This document shows positions 32,626 through 41,865 of a DNA stretch of 64,000 nt, one piece after another. The notes beneath the pieces are model-generated. The model saw nothing but the letters and a program-made list of their open reading frames with translations, searched no databases and had not been told where the DNA came from. The first letter of the stretch is position 1. Each line of letters begins with the position of its first letter. The DNA is from UBA11164 sp034376725 (GTDB lineage: Bacteria > Pseudomonadota > Gammaproteobacteria > Xanthomonadales > Xanthomonadaceae), in assembly GCA_034376725.1 (NCBI GenBank), contig JAXMJH010000092.1, positions 1 through 64,000 of the forward strand, written 5' to 3'. The position numbers were made by a program, and so were the translations under genes.

Positions 32626-35457
32626 ATGAACCGGCACGACCCAGAACTCTCGCCGCTACCCGGCGACCAGGCGAAAACCACGACCTGCTACATGTGCGCC
32701 TGCCGGTGCGGCATCAAGGTGTGGCTCAAGGATGGCCGGGTGCGTTATATCCAGGGCAATCCGGCGCATCCGGTCAATCGCGGGGTGATCTGCGCCAAGG
32801 GCGCGGCGGGTGTGATGCAGCACCATTCGCCGGCCCGGCTGCGCAAGCCGCTCAAGCGGATCGGCGAGCGGGGTCGGGGCGAATTCGTCGAAATCGAGTG
32901 GGACGAGGCGCTGTCGCTGGCCAGCGCGCGGCTGGCGGCGATTCGCGAGCGCAATCCGGATGAGCTGGCCTTCTTCACCGGCCGCGACCAGAGCCAGGCG
33001 CTGACCGGCTGGTGGGCGCAGCAGTTCGGTACGGTCAACTACGCCGCCCACGGCGGATTCTGCTCGGTCAACATGGCTGCCGGCGGCCTGTACACGCTGG
33101 GCGGCAGTTTCTGGGAATTCGGCGAACCCGACTGGGACCACACCCGCTACCTGATGCTGTGGGGCGTGGCCGAAGACCACGATTCCAATCCGATCAAGCT
33201 GGGTCTTGGCAAGCTGAAACAGCGCGGCGCCAAGGTGGTCGCCATCAACCCGGTGCGCAGCGGCTACGGCGCGATCGCCGACGAGTGGGTCGGTATCCGT
33301 CCGGGTACCGATGGCCTGCTGGCATTCGCCCTGATTCACCAACTCCTGAAGCACGACCGGATCGATCTGGACTATCTGGTGCGTTACACCAACGCCCATT
33401 GGCTGGTGATCCAGAGTCCCGGTGCGGCCGACGACGGCTTGTTCGCCCGCAACAGCGACGGCGACGCACTCTGCGCGACGCGGGCCGGGCATGCGGGTCA
33501 GCCGGTGCGGCTGGTGCCGGCAGAGTCGGTCGACATCGCCCCGCTGGTGGTCGGCGATTACCGGTTGGCCGACGGCCGGCGCGCGGTGCCGGTGTTTCAG
33601 CTGATCGCCGAGCGCTATCTCGACCCGCAGTACGCGCCGGAAGCGGTCGCCGACCGCTGCGGGGTGCCGGCGGCCACCATCCGTCGCCTGGCGCAGGAGC
33701 TGGCAGAAGCCGCATTCGAGCACCCGGTGGTACTTCAGCAACCGTGGACCGACAGCGCCGGGCGGCGGCACGAAACCATGACCGGTCGACCGGTGGCGAT
33801 GCATGCGATGCGCGGCATTTCGGCGCACTCCAATGGCTTTCAGACCTGCCGGGCGCTGCATCTGCTGCAATTGCTGCTGGGCACCGTCGATACCCCAGGC
33901 GGGTTCCGCTTCCAGCCGCCGTACCCCAAGCCGATCCCGCCGCCCAACCGGCCCGGCCGCGACCGGCGCGCCGACGGCTCGCTGGACGCCGCGCCGCTGG
34001 GCTTCGTGCACGGCCCGCAAGACTTGCTGGTCGACCAGCAAGGCCAGCCGAGACGCATCGACCACGCCTTTTCCTGGGCCTATCCGCTGGCCAGCCACGG
34101 CATGCTGCATACCGTGATCCGCAACGCCTGGGCCGGCGATCCGTACCCGATCGACACGCTGTTGCTGTTCATGGCCAACATGAGCTGGAACTCGGCCATG
34201 AACACCGCCGAGACCATGGCCTGGCTCACCGACCGCGACGCCAGCGGCGGATACCGCATTCCCTACATCATCTATTCCGACGCCTACGCCTCGGAAATGG
34301 TGGCCTACGCCGATCTGGTACTGCCCGACACCACGTATCTGGAGCGCTTCGACTGCATCTCGCTGCTCGACCGGCCCATTTCCGATGCCGACGGCGCGGG
34401 CGACGCGATCCGCCATCCGCTGCTGGCGCCCGATGCCGTGGATGCCGGACGCGATGTCCGTGGCTTTCAGTCGGTGCTGCTCGACATCGGCGCCCGACTG
34501 AAGCTGCCGGGCATGGTCGACGACAGCGGCGCGCCGCGCTACCGCGATTACGCCGATTACATCGTCCGCCACGAGCGCGCGCCGGGCGTGGGTCTGCTGG
34601 CCGGCTGGCGCGGCGACGGGGCAATCGACGGCAAGGGCCGGGCCAACCCGGATCAGCTTCAGCGCTACATCGACAACGGCGGCTTCTGGCGACAGGAGAT
34701 TCCGGCCGCCGGGCGCTACTTCAAGATGGCCAATCGCGACTATCTGGCGTGGGCGACCGGCATGGGCTTCCTCGGCGCGCCCGCGCCGATCACCCTGCAG
34801 CTCTACTCCGAAACCCTGCAACAGTTCCGCCTCGCCGGCCAGGGCCACGGCGCCGCGCCGGCACCGGCCGAACACGCCGAGCGGGTAGTCCGCTACTTCG
34901 ACCCGCTGCCGTTCTGGTACGAACCCTTCGAAGGCGCGCAAACCCCGGCCGATCAGTTTCCACTGAGCGCGATCAGCCAGCGTCCGATGTTCATGTATCA
35001 CTCCTGGGGCTCGCAGAATGCCTGGCTGCGCCAGATCGCCGCGCGCAACTGGCTGTATGTCCATCCCGACACCGCCGCGCGGCACGGGCTGGCGGACGGC
35101 GACCGTGCGACGGTGGTCTCCCATCACGGTCGAATCGAGGCACCGGTGCGGCTGGCGGCCAATGTCCAGCCGGATACCGTGTGGACCTGGAACGCCATCG
35201 GCAAGCGCCGTGGCGCCTGGAAGTTGGCCCCGGACGCGCCGGAGAGTACCCAGGGCTTCCTGCTGAACGCGCTGATCGACGACCGGCTGCCCGATACCCG
35301 CTACGCCAATGCCGACCCGGTGACCGGTCAGGCGGCCTGGTTCGACCTGCGGGTCGGCATCGCACCCGCGTCGGGGGCCGGCCCTTCAGCGGCGGACAGC
35401 CACGCGGACCGCCACGCAAGGGTTTCCCAGACACAGGCTTCTGACAGCGGGGCATGA
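32626..35457 (+). CDS. soeA: SoeA: molybdopterin subunit of cytoplasmic sulfite dehydrogenase
   Basis: The protein is 943 residues. An N-terminal [4Fe-4S] motif, TCYMCACRCGI followed by a fourth Cys in VICAKGAAG, opens a bis-MGD oxidoreductase of the DMSO-reductase family. FFTGRDQSQALTGWWAQQFG, AAHGGFCSVNMAAGGLYT and FGEPDWDHTRYLM fit the SoeA clade. The C-terminal MPT-binding domain includes MFMYHSWGSQNAWLRQI. SoeABC oxidises sulfite to sulfate at the cytoplasmic membrane face. There is no Tat signal, consistent with cytoplasmic location. An in-frame ATG at 32557 would add 23 residues. soeB follows one gene later and soeC is about 9 kb to the right. Confidence 0.82.
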   Translation: MNRHDPELSPLPGDQAKTTTCYMCACRCGIKVWLKDGRVRYIQGNPAHPVNRGVICAKGAAGVMQHHSPARLRKPLKRIGERGRGEFVEIEWDEALSLASARLAAIRERNPDELAFFTGRDQSQALTGWWAQQFGTVNYAAHGGFCSVNMAAGGLYTLGGSFWEFGEPDWDHTRYLMLWGVAEDHDSNPIKLGLGKLKQRGAKVVAINPVRSGYGAIADEWVGIRPGTDGLLAFALIHQLLKHDRIDLDYLVRYTNAHWLVIQSPGAADDGLFARNSDGDALCATRAGHAGQPVRLVPAESVDIAPLVVGDYRLADGRRAVPVFQLIAERYLDPQYAPEAVADRCGVPAATIRRLAQELAEAAFEHPVVLQQPWTDSAGRRHETMTGRPVAMHAMRGISAHSNGFQTCRALHLLQLLLGTVDTPGGFRFQPPYPKPIPPPNRPGRDRRADGSLDAAPLGFVHGPQDLLVDQQGQPRRIDHAFSWAYPLASHGMLHTVIRNAWAGDPYPIDTLLLFMANMSWNSAMNTAETMAWLTDRDASGGYRIPYIIYSDAYASEMVAYADLVLPDTTYLERFDCISLLDRPISDADGAGDAIRHPLLAPDAVDAGRDVRGFQSVLLDIGARLKLPGMVDDSGAPRYRDYADYIVRHERAPGVGLLAGWRGDGAIDGKGRANPDQLQRYIDNGGFWRQEIPAAGRYFKMANRDYLAWATGMGFLGAPAPITLQLYSETLQQFRLAGQGHGAAPAPAEHAERVVRYFDPLPFWYEPFEGAQTPADQFPLSAISQRPMFMYHSWGSQNAWLRQIAARNWLYVHPDTAARHGLADGDRATVVSHHGRIEAPVRLAANVQPDTVWTWNAIGKRRGAWKLAPDAPESTQGFLLNALIDDRLPDTRYANADPVTGQAAWFDLRVGIAPASGAGPSAADSHADRHARVSQTQASDSGA

Positions 35458-35509
35458 ACGCGACGCCCGCGCTCGGTTACCCTGAGCGACCTGCAACCGA
35501 TACGACGCC

Positions 35510-37276
35510 ATGGACCTGGACGCAATTCTGACGCTGCTGGTCTTGCTTGGCGGCATTGTCCTGTTTGCCTCGGAGCGGCTGCCGGTCGATCTGGTGGCGA
35601 TGATTCTGCTGGCCACGGTGACCGTTCTCGGCCTGGTGACGCCGGCCGAGGCCTTGAGCGGGTTCAGCAGCCAGGCAACGATCACCGTGGCGGCGATGTT
35701 CGTGCTCAGCGCCGGATTGACCCGAACCGGCGCGCTGCGCGTGGTCGGCCGGATGTTCACGCGGATTCGCTACACCTGGCTGTTCACCCTGTCGGTAATG
35801 GTCAGCCTCGCCACCATGTCGGCGTTCGTCAACAATACCGCGGCGCTGGCGGTGTTTCTGCCGGTCGTGCTGTCGGTCGCCGCCGCCAAGGGTTTTTCCG
35901 CCTCCAAGGTGCTGATCCCGATGTCCTACGCCGCGCAGATGGGCGGCGTGTGCACGCTGATCGGCACCTCGACCAATCTGCTGGTCCACGCGCTGGCTCA
36001 GGATCTGGGGCTTTCGGGATTCAGTCTGTTCGAGTTCGCCCCGCTGGGCCTGGTCACCATGGCGGTCGGCATGGTCTACATGATGATCTTCGGCCCGATC
36101 CTGTTGCCCGAGCGGCGCGGCGCCGAACTGACCCAGACCTATGAGTTGGGCAAGTTCATCACCGAGCTGCGGGTGATGCCCGACTCGCCGCTGGTCGGGC
36201 AGTCGGTGGCCGACGCCGGTCTGGGGGAGAAGTTCGGGGTGTACGTCATCGAGCTGCTGCGCGACACCGAAAAGGTCTGGTCGCCGCGGGCGCAGAAAAT
36301 CGCCGTCGACGACATCCTGCTGGTGCGCGGCGACTGGAAGAAAATCAACGAACTCAAGACCCGCGCCAAGCTCCAGCTGGAGCCGGAATTTCAACTGCGC
36401 GACGCCCAGTTCGAGGACGAAGGGCAGGTGCTGGCTGAGGTGCTGATCACGCCGGGCTCGCGCTACGTCGGCCACTCACTGGCCGAGCTGCGGCCGCACT
36501 GGCAGCCCGGCAGCATCGTGATCGCCATCCAGCGGCGCGGCGAAGTGGTCCGCGACAAGTTGCGTCAGGCGTCGCTGCGGCTTGGCGACATCCTGCTGGT
36601 GATGGCCCGCGAGGATCAGCTGCCCGCGCTGCGTGGCGATGCCAACCTGGTCGTGCTCAGCGAGCAGGACGAGGACCCGGCGTCGCGGCGCGGTGCGCTG
36701 ATCGCGGTGGCGATCATGCTGTGCGTGATCGGCGCGGCGTTTCTGGAATTGATGCCGATCGTGCTGTCGGCGATTCTCGGCGTGATCGCCATGGTGGTGA
36801 GTCGCTGCCTCGACCCGGACGAAGTCTACGAAGCGGTCGACTGGCGGGTGATCATTCTGCTCGCCGGGGTGATTCCGCTGGGGCTGGCGCTGCGCAATTC
36901 GGGTGCAGCCGAGTTGATCGCTTCCGGCGCGGTGTCGCTGGTCGGCAGTTGGGGGCCGGTGGCCGCACTGGCGGCGATCTATCTGGTCACCGCCGTGCTC
37001 ACCGAAGCCATGAGCAACAATGCGACCGCCGTGCTGATGACGCCGATCGCGGCGGCGGCGGCGATCAGCATGGGCGTCAATCCGACCGCGTTCCTGGTCG
37101 CCGTCGCGTTCGCCGCCTCCACCAGCTTCGCCACGCCGGTCGGTTACCAGACCAACACCATGGTCTACAGCGCCGGCGGCTATCGGTTCACCGATTTCGT
37201 GAAGATCGGGGTGCCGCTCAACCTGATTTTCTGGGCGGTGGCGGTCTACTTCATCCCGAAGTTCTGGCCGTTGTAG
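35510..37276 (+). CDS. SLC13-type anion permease with two RCK_C (TrkA-C) domains
   Basis: The protein is 588 residues. N-terminal membrane segments (LTLLVLLGGIVLFASERLPV) and MGGVCTLIGTSTNLLVHALA carry the SNT-type ion motif of the DASS/SLC13 family. Two RCK_C domains lie at about residues 210-290 (LRVMPDSPLVGQSVADAGLG) and 300-385 (LAELRPHWQPG). A second membrane half includes the second SNNATAVLMTPIA motif. Bacterial homologues carry sulfate or dicarboxylates. Lying between soeA and soeB, it probably moves sulfate, in or out. Its stop overlaps the soeB -10-like TAGACT. Confidence 0.82.
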   Translation: MDLDAILTLLVLLGGIVLFASERLPVDLVAMILLATVTVLGLVTPAEALSGFSSQATITVAAMFVLSAGLTRTGALRVVGRMFTRIRYTWLFTLSVMVSLATMSAFVNNTAALAVFLPVVLSVAAAKGFSASKVLIPMSYAAQMGGVCTLIGTSTNLLVHALAQDLGLSGFSLFEFAPLGLVTMAVGMVYMMIFGPILLPERRGAELTQTYELGKFITELRVMPDSPLVGQSVADAGLGEKFGVYVIELLRDTEKVWSPRAQKIAVDDILLVRGDWKKINELKTRAKLQLEPEFQLRDAQFEDEGQVLAEVLITPGSRYVGHSLAELRPHWQPGSIVIAIQRRGEVVRDKLRQASLRLGDILLVMAREDQLPALRGDANLVVLSEQDEDPASRRGALIAVAIMLCVIGAAFLELMPIVLSAILGVIAMVVSRCLDPDEVYEAVDWRVIILLAGVIPLGLALRNSGAAELIASGAVSLVGSWGPVAALAAIYLVTAVLTEAMSNNATAVLMTPIAAAAAISMGVNPTAFLVAVAFAASTSFATPVGYQTNTMVYSAGGYRFTDFVKIGVPLNLIFWAVAVYFIPKFWPL

Positions 37277-37279
37277 ACT
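37274..37279 (+). promoter_or_regulatory. Possible -10 for soeB
   Basis: TAGACT overlaps the stop of the SLC13 gene and lies seven bases before the TTG at 37287. It resembles the leaderless pattern with one extra base. Confidence 0.3.
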
Positions 37280-37286
37280 GGCGGCC

Positions 37287-38039
37287 TTGACTGCCCTGCC
37301 CGCCCCGACCCAGAAACGCCTCGGCCTGGTCATCGACCTCGACACCTGCGTCGGCTGCCATGCCTGCGCCGTGGCCTGCAAGGCCTGGAACAGCGCCGGC
37401 AGCTTTGCGCCGGTGGTCGACGAGAACCCCTACGGCAAGCAGCCCAAGGGCGTGTGGTTCAATCGGGTGCACAGCTACGACATCGCGCCGGGCAACGGCC
37501 AGCCGGCCATGACCCTGCATTTTCCGCGCTCCTGCCTGCACTGCGCCGATGCCGCCTGCGTCACCGTCTGCCCGACCGGCGCCAGCTACAAGCGCGCCGA
37601 GGACGGCATCGTGCTGGTCGACCCGGACACCTGCATCGGCTGCAAGCTGTGCAGCTGGGCCTGTCCCTACGGCGCCCGCGAGTACTCCGCGCGAACCGGC
37701 GTCATGCAGAAGTGCACGCTGTGCGTGGACCGGATCTACAACGAAAACCTCGATGAATCCGATCGCCAGCCGGCCTGCGTGCAGGCCTGCCCCACCCGGG
37801 CCCGGCACTTCGGCGACCTGGGCCACCCGGACTCCGCAGTGTCGCAGCTGGTCCGCGACCGCCACGGCGCGGAACTCATGCCGGAACTCGGCTACCGACC
37901 GACCAATCGGTATCTGCCGCCCCGGCCCAGGCGCGCCGGGCCGGATGAAAAATCCGCCCTGTCTGGAGAGCCGCAAGCCACGCAAACCGACCCGGCGCCA
38001 ATGCTGACACGCTGGCTGGAGCGCGCGCTCAAACGCTGA
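37287..38039 (+). CDS. soeB: SoeB: four-cluster ferredoxin subunit of sulfite dehydrogenase
   Basis: The protein is 250 residues. Cys-rich motifs CVGCHACAVACKAWN, CLHCADAACVTVCPTGA, CIGCKLCSWACPYGA and CTLCVDRIYNENL with a final CVQACP ligate four [4Fe-4S] clusters, as in DmsB/SoeB/PsrB. It passes electrons from SoeA to the membrane subunit SoeC. The start is a TTG at 37287, the only plausible start before the first Cys motif. The C-terminal 40 residues are less conserved. The gene converges on cysA with only 12 bases between stops. Confidence 0.85.
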   Translation: MTALPAPTQKRLGLVIDLDTCVGCHACAVACKAWNSAGSFAPVVDENPYGKQPKGVWFNRVHSYDIAPGNGQPAMTLHFPRSCLHCADAACVTVCPTGASYKRAEDGIVLVDPDTCIGCKLCSWACPYGAREYSARTGVMQKCTLCVDRIYNENLDESDRQPACVQACPTRARHFGDLGHPDSAVSQLVRDRHGAELMPELGYRPTNRYLPPRPRRAGPDEKSALSGEPQATQTDPAPMLTRWLERALKR

Positions 38040-38051
38040 ACCCTGGCCGAC

Positions 38052-39104
38052 TCAGGTGTCGGAAAAGATGCGGTAGTTGAGCGGCAACAGGCCGACCTCG
38101 GAGCCGATGCCGGGCGCCTCGTCGAACGCTGCCTGGTCAAGTTCCACTTCCACCGCAGCATCCTGACCGGCGAGGCGCATTTCGAGCACGCCGCGTCCGG
38201 CATGCAGGCGCTGAGCCGCGACCCGCGCCGGAATGCCCCCGCCAGGGTCGGTCAACCGCCACTGGTGCGGCCTGGCCATCAGAATCGCACGCCCCTCGAC
38301 TGCGCAACCCTCCGGCATCGACACGCCGGGACCGCCCGCATCGGGCACAAACTGGGCCGCGCGGCAGCTTCCGCTCAGCCGGCTGCTTGGGCCAATGAAG
38401 CCGAAGACGAAAGGCGAGCGGGGGGCCTTCTCCAGCTCGGCCGGGGTGCCAACCTGCTCGATCTTCCCGTCCCGAAAAATCGCCACGCGATCGGCCAGTT
38501 CGAGCGCCTCGATCTGATCGTGCGTTACGAACACGGTCGTGTGTCCGGTTTCATCGTGCACCTTGCGCAACCAGCGCCGAAGCTCCACCCGAACCTGGGC
38601 GTCGAGTGCGCCGAAGGGCTCGTCGAGCAAAAGAACCGAGGGCTCGATGGCCAGCGCGCGGGCCAGCGCCACGCGCTGCTTCTGGCCACCCGACAGCTGA
38701 TCGGGCAGACGCTCGCCCAAACCCTGAAGCTGCATCCGCTCGAGCAGCTGGACCACGGTGTGGTCGATCTGCGCGCGTGACGGGCGCTGCCTGCGCGGCC
38801 GACTGCTCAGGCCGAAGGCGATATTGTCGGCCACGGTCATGTGGGCGAACAGCGCATAGTGCTGAAACACCAGGCCAACCCGGCGTTCGCTCAGGCTAAG
38901 CGCGGTCGCGTCCACCTCGCCAAAGCAGATGCGACCGGAATCGATCGGCAACAGGCCGGCGATGGCCCGTAGCAGCGTGGTCTTTCCCGAGCCCGACGGC
39001 CCGAGCAGCGCCAGCAACTCGCCCGATGCGATATCGATATCTACCCCGTGCAAGGCGGACACCGACTCGAATCGCTTGTGTACCTCTTCGATTCTCAAAC
39101 GCAC
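38052..39104 (-). CDS. cysA: Sulfate ABC transporter ATPase CysA
   Basis: The protein is 350 residues. Walker A is LGPSGSGKTTLLRAIAG, the signature LSGGQKQRVALARALA, Walker B SVLLLDEPFGALDAQ, and the H-loop VFVTHDQIEALELADRV. The C-terminal regulatory domain (residues 250-350) is TOBE-like and somewhat diverged. It energises import of sulfate/thiosulfate. A GTG start at 39104 follows AGGAAG. It is last in the sbp-cysT-cysW-cysA unit on the minus strand. Confidence 0.9.
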   Translation of the reverse strand: MRLRIEEVHKRFESVSALHGVDIDIASGELLALLGPSGSGKTTLLRAIAGLLPIDSGRICFGEVDATALSLSERRVGLVFQHYALFAHMTVADNIAFGLSSRPRRQRPSRAQIDHTVVQLLERMQLQGLGERLPDQLSGGQKQRVALARALAIEPSVLLLDEPFGALDAQVRVELRRWLRKVHDETGHTTVFVTHDQIEALELADRVAIFRDGKIEQVGTPAELEKAPRSPFVFGFIGPSSRLSGSCRAAQFVPDAGGPGVSMPEGCAVEGRAILMARPHQWRLTDPGGGIPARVAAQRLHAGRGVLEMRLAGQDAAVEVELDQAAFDEAPGIGSEVGLLPLNYRIFSDT

Positions 39105-39115
39105 TTCCTACTCCC

Positions 39116-39967
39116 TCAATGGCCGCGACGGCGGGTGGCCAGTTCGTGGCTGTGGCTGGACTCCAGCCATACCTTCAGCACCAAGGTGACCAGCGCCAGC
39201 AGCGAAAGCAGCGATGCCACGGAAAACGCTGCGGTAAAGCTGAACTCGTTGTAGAGAATCTCGACATGCAACGGCAGCGTGTTGGTCAGACCACGGATGT
39301 GACCGGAAACCACCGAGACCGCGCCGAACTCGCCCATGGCGCGCGCGTTCGACAGCAGGACACCATAGAGCAGCGCCCACTTGATGCTGGGCAGTGTGAC
39401 CCGCCTGAACACGGTCCAGCCGCCGGCACCCAGCGATACTGCCGCCTCCTCCGGTTCGCGGCCCTGCGACTGCATCAGCGGAATCAACTCGCGAGCAACA
39501 AACGGAAAGGTGATGAACAGCGTCGCCAGAACAATGCCCGGCAGGGCAAAGATGATCTTAATGTCGTGCTCCCGCAGCCAGGGACCGAACCAGCCTTGGG
39601 CACCGAACAGCAGCACGAACACCAGGCCGGCGACCACCGGCGAGATCGCGAACGGCAGATCGATGACCGTCATCAGGGCGCGCTTGCCCGGAAACTCGAA
39701 CTTGGCGATCGCCCAGGCGGTGGCGACTCCGAAAACGGCATTCAGCGGCACCACGATCAGGGCCACGACCAAGGTCAGCCGAATGGCGGCCAGAGTGTCC
39801 GGTTCGGTAACCGCCGCAAGGTAAACCGCCACGCCCTGCTTGAGCGCCTCGACGATGATGATCGCAAGTGGCAAGCCGATCAGCGCCAACAGGCACAGAA
39901 CGGTCGCGGCGATGAGCGTCAGGCGCAGCCATCTGGGTTCATCAAGGGTGTTATCGGGATGCGCCAT
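39116..39967 (-). CDS. cysW: Sulfate ABC transporter permease CysW
   Basis: The protein is 283 residues with six membrane segments. The cytoplasmic EAA loop is EPEEAAVSLGAGGWTVFRRV. ARAMGEFGAVSVVSGHIRGL is the typical CysW segment, which distinguishes it from CysT. Its start overlaps the cysT stop by 17 bases. It forms the heteromeric permease with CysT. Confidence 0.9.
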   Translation of the reverse strand: MAHPDNTLDEPRWLRLTLIAATVLCLLALIGLPLAIIIVEALKQGVAVYLAAVTEPDTLAAIRLTLVVALIVVPLNAVFGVATAWAIAKFEFPGKRALMTVIDLPFAISPVVAGLVFVLLFGAQGWFGPWLREHDIKIIFALPGIVLATLFITFPFVARELIPLMQSQGREPEEAAVSLGAGGWTVFRRVTLPSIKWALLYGVLLSNARAMGEFGAVSVVSGHIRGLTNTLPLHVEILYNEFSFTAAFSVASLLSLLALVTLVLKVWLESSHSHELATRRRGH

Positions 39968-40832
39968 ACGACACGCTCCGGTGCAGCAGGGAAATCAGCA
40001 GCAGGCAGATGAAACTCACCACCAGCATCAGAGTTGCCACCCCGGTCGCGCCGAGATAGTCGAACTCTTCAAGCCGGATCACGATCAGCAGCGGCACGAT
40101 CTCGGAAACGAAGGGAATGTTGCCGGCGATGAAAATGACCGATCCGTATTCGCCCACCGAACGCGCAAATGCCAGCCCGAAGCCGGTCACTATGGCCGGC
40201 AGCAGGGGCGGCAGAACCACCGTGCGCACGATTCGCGCGCGCGAGGCGCCCAGGGTGGCCGCCGCCTCTTCCAGTTCACGGGTGGCGCTTTCCATCAATG
40301 GCTGCACGGTGCGCACGGCAAACGGCAGGCTGATGAAGACCAGCGCGAGGACGATTCCGATCGGGGTCTGCGCCACCTTGATGCCGATCGGCTCCAGAAA
40401 CTGTCCGATCCAGCCATTGCGGGAGTAGAGCGCGGTCAACGCGATGCCGGCCACCGCCGTGGGCAATGCGAACGGCAAGTCGACCATGGCATCGAACAGC
40501 CGGCGGCCGTGAAACGAGTAGCGGACCAACACCCAGGCAATCAGGGTTCCGAGCACAGAGGCAATGACCGCCGCCAGGAACGAAGCGCCGAAAGTCAGGC
40601 GCATTGCCAGCCAGACCCGTTCACTGCTCAACACGGCAAGCCAGCCGTCCCAGCCCAGACCCGCAGCACGAATCAGCAGTGCGCTCAGCGGGATCATCAC
40701 GATCAGCCCAAGCCAGGCCAGACTGACGCCGAAGGTCAGCCCGAATCCGGGCAGGGGATCGCGCCAGGCCCGGGCGCGAAGTGGGCGCCCGGGCCGCAAA
40801 GCATTTGGACTGGCGGTCGCCATTTCGCTCAT
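39951..40832 (-). CDS. cysT: Sulfate ABC transporter permease CysT (CysU)
   Basis: The protein is 293 residues. The six-segment permease includes the EAA-loop RELEEAAATLGASRARIVRT and FARSVGEYGSVIFIAGNIPF, characteristic of CysT/CysU. The start ATG at 40832 overlaps the sbp stop in TGATG; a GTG one codon earlier is possible. The N-terminal 25 residues are hydrophilic. Confidence 0.9.
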   Translation of the reverse strand: MSEMATASPNALRPGRPLRARAWRDPLPGFGLTFGVSLAWLGLIVMIPLSALLIRAAGLGWDGWLAVLSSERVWLAMRLTFGASFLAAVIASVLGTLIAWVLVRYSFHGRRLFDAMVDLPFALPTAVAGIALTALYSRNGWIGQFLEPIGIKVAQTPIGIVLALVFISLPFAVRTVQPLMESATRELEEAAATLGASRARIVRTVVLPPLLPAIVTGFGLAFARSVGEYGSVIFIAGNIPFVSEIVPLLIVIRLEEFDYLGATGVATLMLVVSFICLLLISLLHRSVSYGASR

Positions 40833-41836
40833 CACCTGGGCCGATACAGCCGGTCGAACTCACCGCCGTCGGCGAAGTGCTCCGACTGGGCCTTGGCCCA
40901 GCCGCCGAATGCGTCGATGGTGACCAGCTCCAGCTTGGGAAACTTCTCCAGCGCGGCCGGATCGACCAGATCGGGACGACTTGGACGATAGTGATGACGG
41001 GCGGCGAGCTGCTGCGCTTGCGGGGTGTAGAGATATTCCAGATAGGCCTGCGCCACTTCACGGGTGCCCCGTCGATCGACATTCCGGTCGACCACGGCAA
41101 CCGGGGGCTCGGCCAGTATCGAGAGACTGGGAACCACGATTTCGTAGTCCTCCCCGCCGGGCTGCGCCTTGACCAGGTAGGCCTCGTTCTCCCATGACAG
41201 GAACACATCGCCGATGCCACGGGACACGAAGGTATTGGTCGAGCCGCGGGCACCGGTATCGAGCACCGGCACATTGGCGAACAGCCGGCTGAGGTAGTCG
41301 TCGACCCTCGCACTATCGCCGTCGTACTCCCTTTGTGCCCACGCCTTGGCAGCCAGATAGTTCCAGCGGGCGCCGCCGGAGGTTTTCGGATTCGGCGTGA
41401 TGATCTGCAAGCCCGGCTTGACCAGGTCGCTCCAGTCCATCACGTTCTTCGGATTGCCCTTGCGCACCAGGAAAACGATGGTGGAGGTGTACGGCGCGCT
41501 GTTGTAGGGCAGGCGGGATTGCCAGTCCGCCGCCAGCGACTGGCTGTGCTCGACGATGGCATCGATGTCTATCGCCAACGCCAAAGTCACCACGTCGGCC
41601 TCCAGCCCATCGATCACCGAACGGGCCTGCCTGCCCGAGCCGCCGTGCGAGTTGTTGATCCTCACCGTATCGCCCGTCTGCGCTTTCCAGTGCGCGGCGA
41701 ATGCGGCATTGAACTCGCGGTAGAACTCGCGCGTCGGGTCATAGGAAACATTGAGAAGCTCGACATCCTTGGCGACGGCCTGCATGGCGAATGCCATGGC
41801 AAGCGAGAAGGCTGCGATTTTGAGAATGCGGGTCAT
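40832..41836 (-). CDS. sbp: Periplasmic sulfate-binding protein
   Basis: The protein is 334 residues. The signal peptide ends at MQAVAKD. The mature N-terminus VELLNVSYDPTREFYREFN and the anion-binding NNSHGGSGRQARSVIDGLEA with DVVTLALAIDID are diagnostic of Sbp/CysP rather than the molybdate protein ModA. AGGAGGTCGATC immediately before the ATG is a near-perfect ribosome site. The porin gene is 29 bases upstream on the same strand, so porin and importer are probably expressed together. Confidence 0.92.
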   Translation of the reverse strand: MTRILKIAAFSLAMAFAMQAVAKDVELLNVSYDPTREFYREFNAAFAAHWKAQTGDTVRINNSHGGSGRQARSVIDGLEADVVTLALAIDIDAIVEHSQSLAADWQSRLPYNSAPYTSTIVFLVRKGNPKNVMDWSDLVKPGLQIITPNPKTSGGARWNYLAAKAWAQREYDGDSARVDDYLSRLFANVPVLDTGARGSTNTFVSRGIGDVFLSWENEAYLVKAQPGGEDYEIVVPSLSILAEPPVAVVDRNVDRRGTREVAQAYLEYLYTPQAQQLAARHHYRPSRPDLVDPAALEKFPKLELVTIDAFGGWAKAQSEHFADGGEFDRLYRPR

Positions 41837-41865
41837 GATCGACCTCCTGTGCACGGATAGTGGTT

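Noticed and set aside
32656..35127. Minus-strand open frame of 823 residues within soeA
   Set aside because: It is a shadow of the soeA coding sequence in a G+C-rich genome, with no motif.
40832..41836. Molybdate-binding ModA for the molybdoenzyme soeA
   Set aside because: LLNVSYDPTREFYREFN and SHGGSGRQARSVIDGLEA are sulfate-binding-protein motifs, and the neighbouring permeases are CysT/CysW, not ModB.
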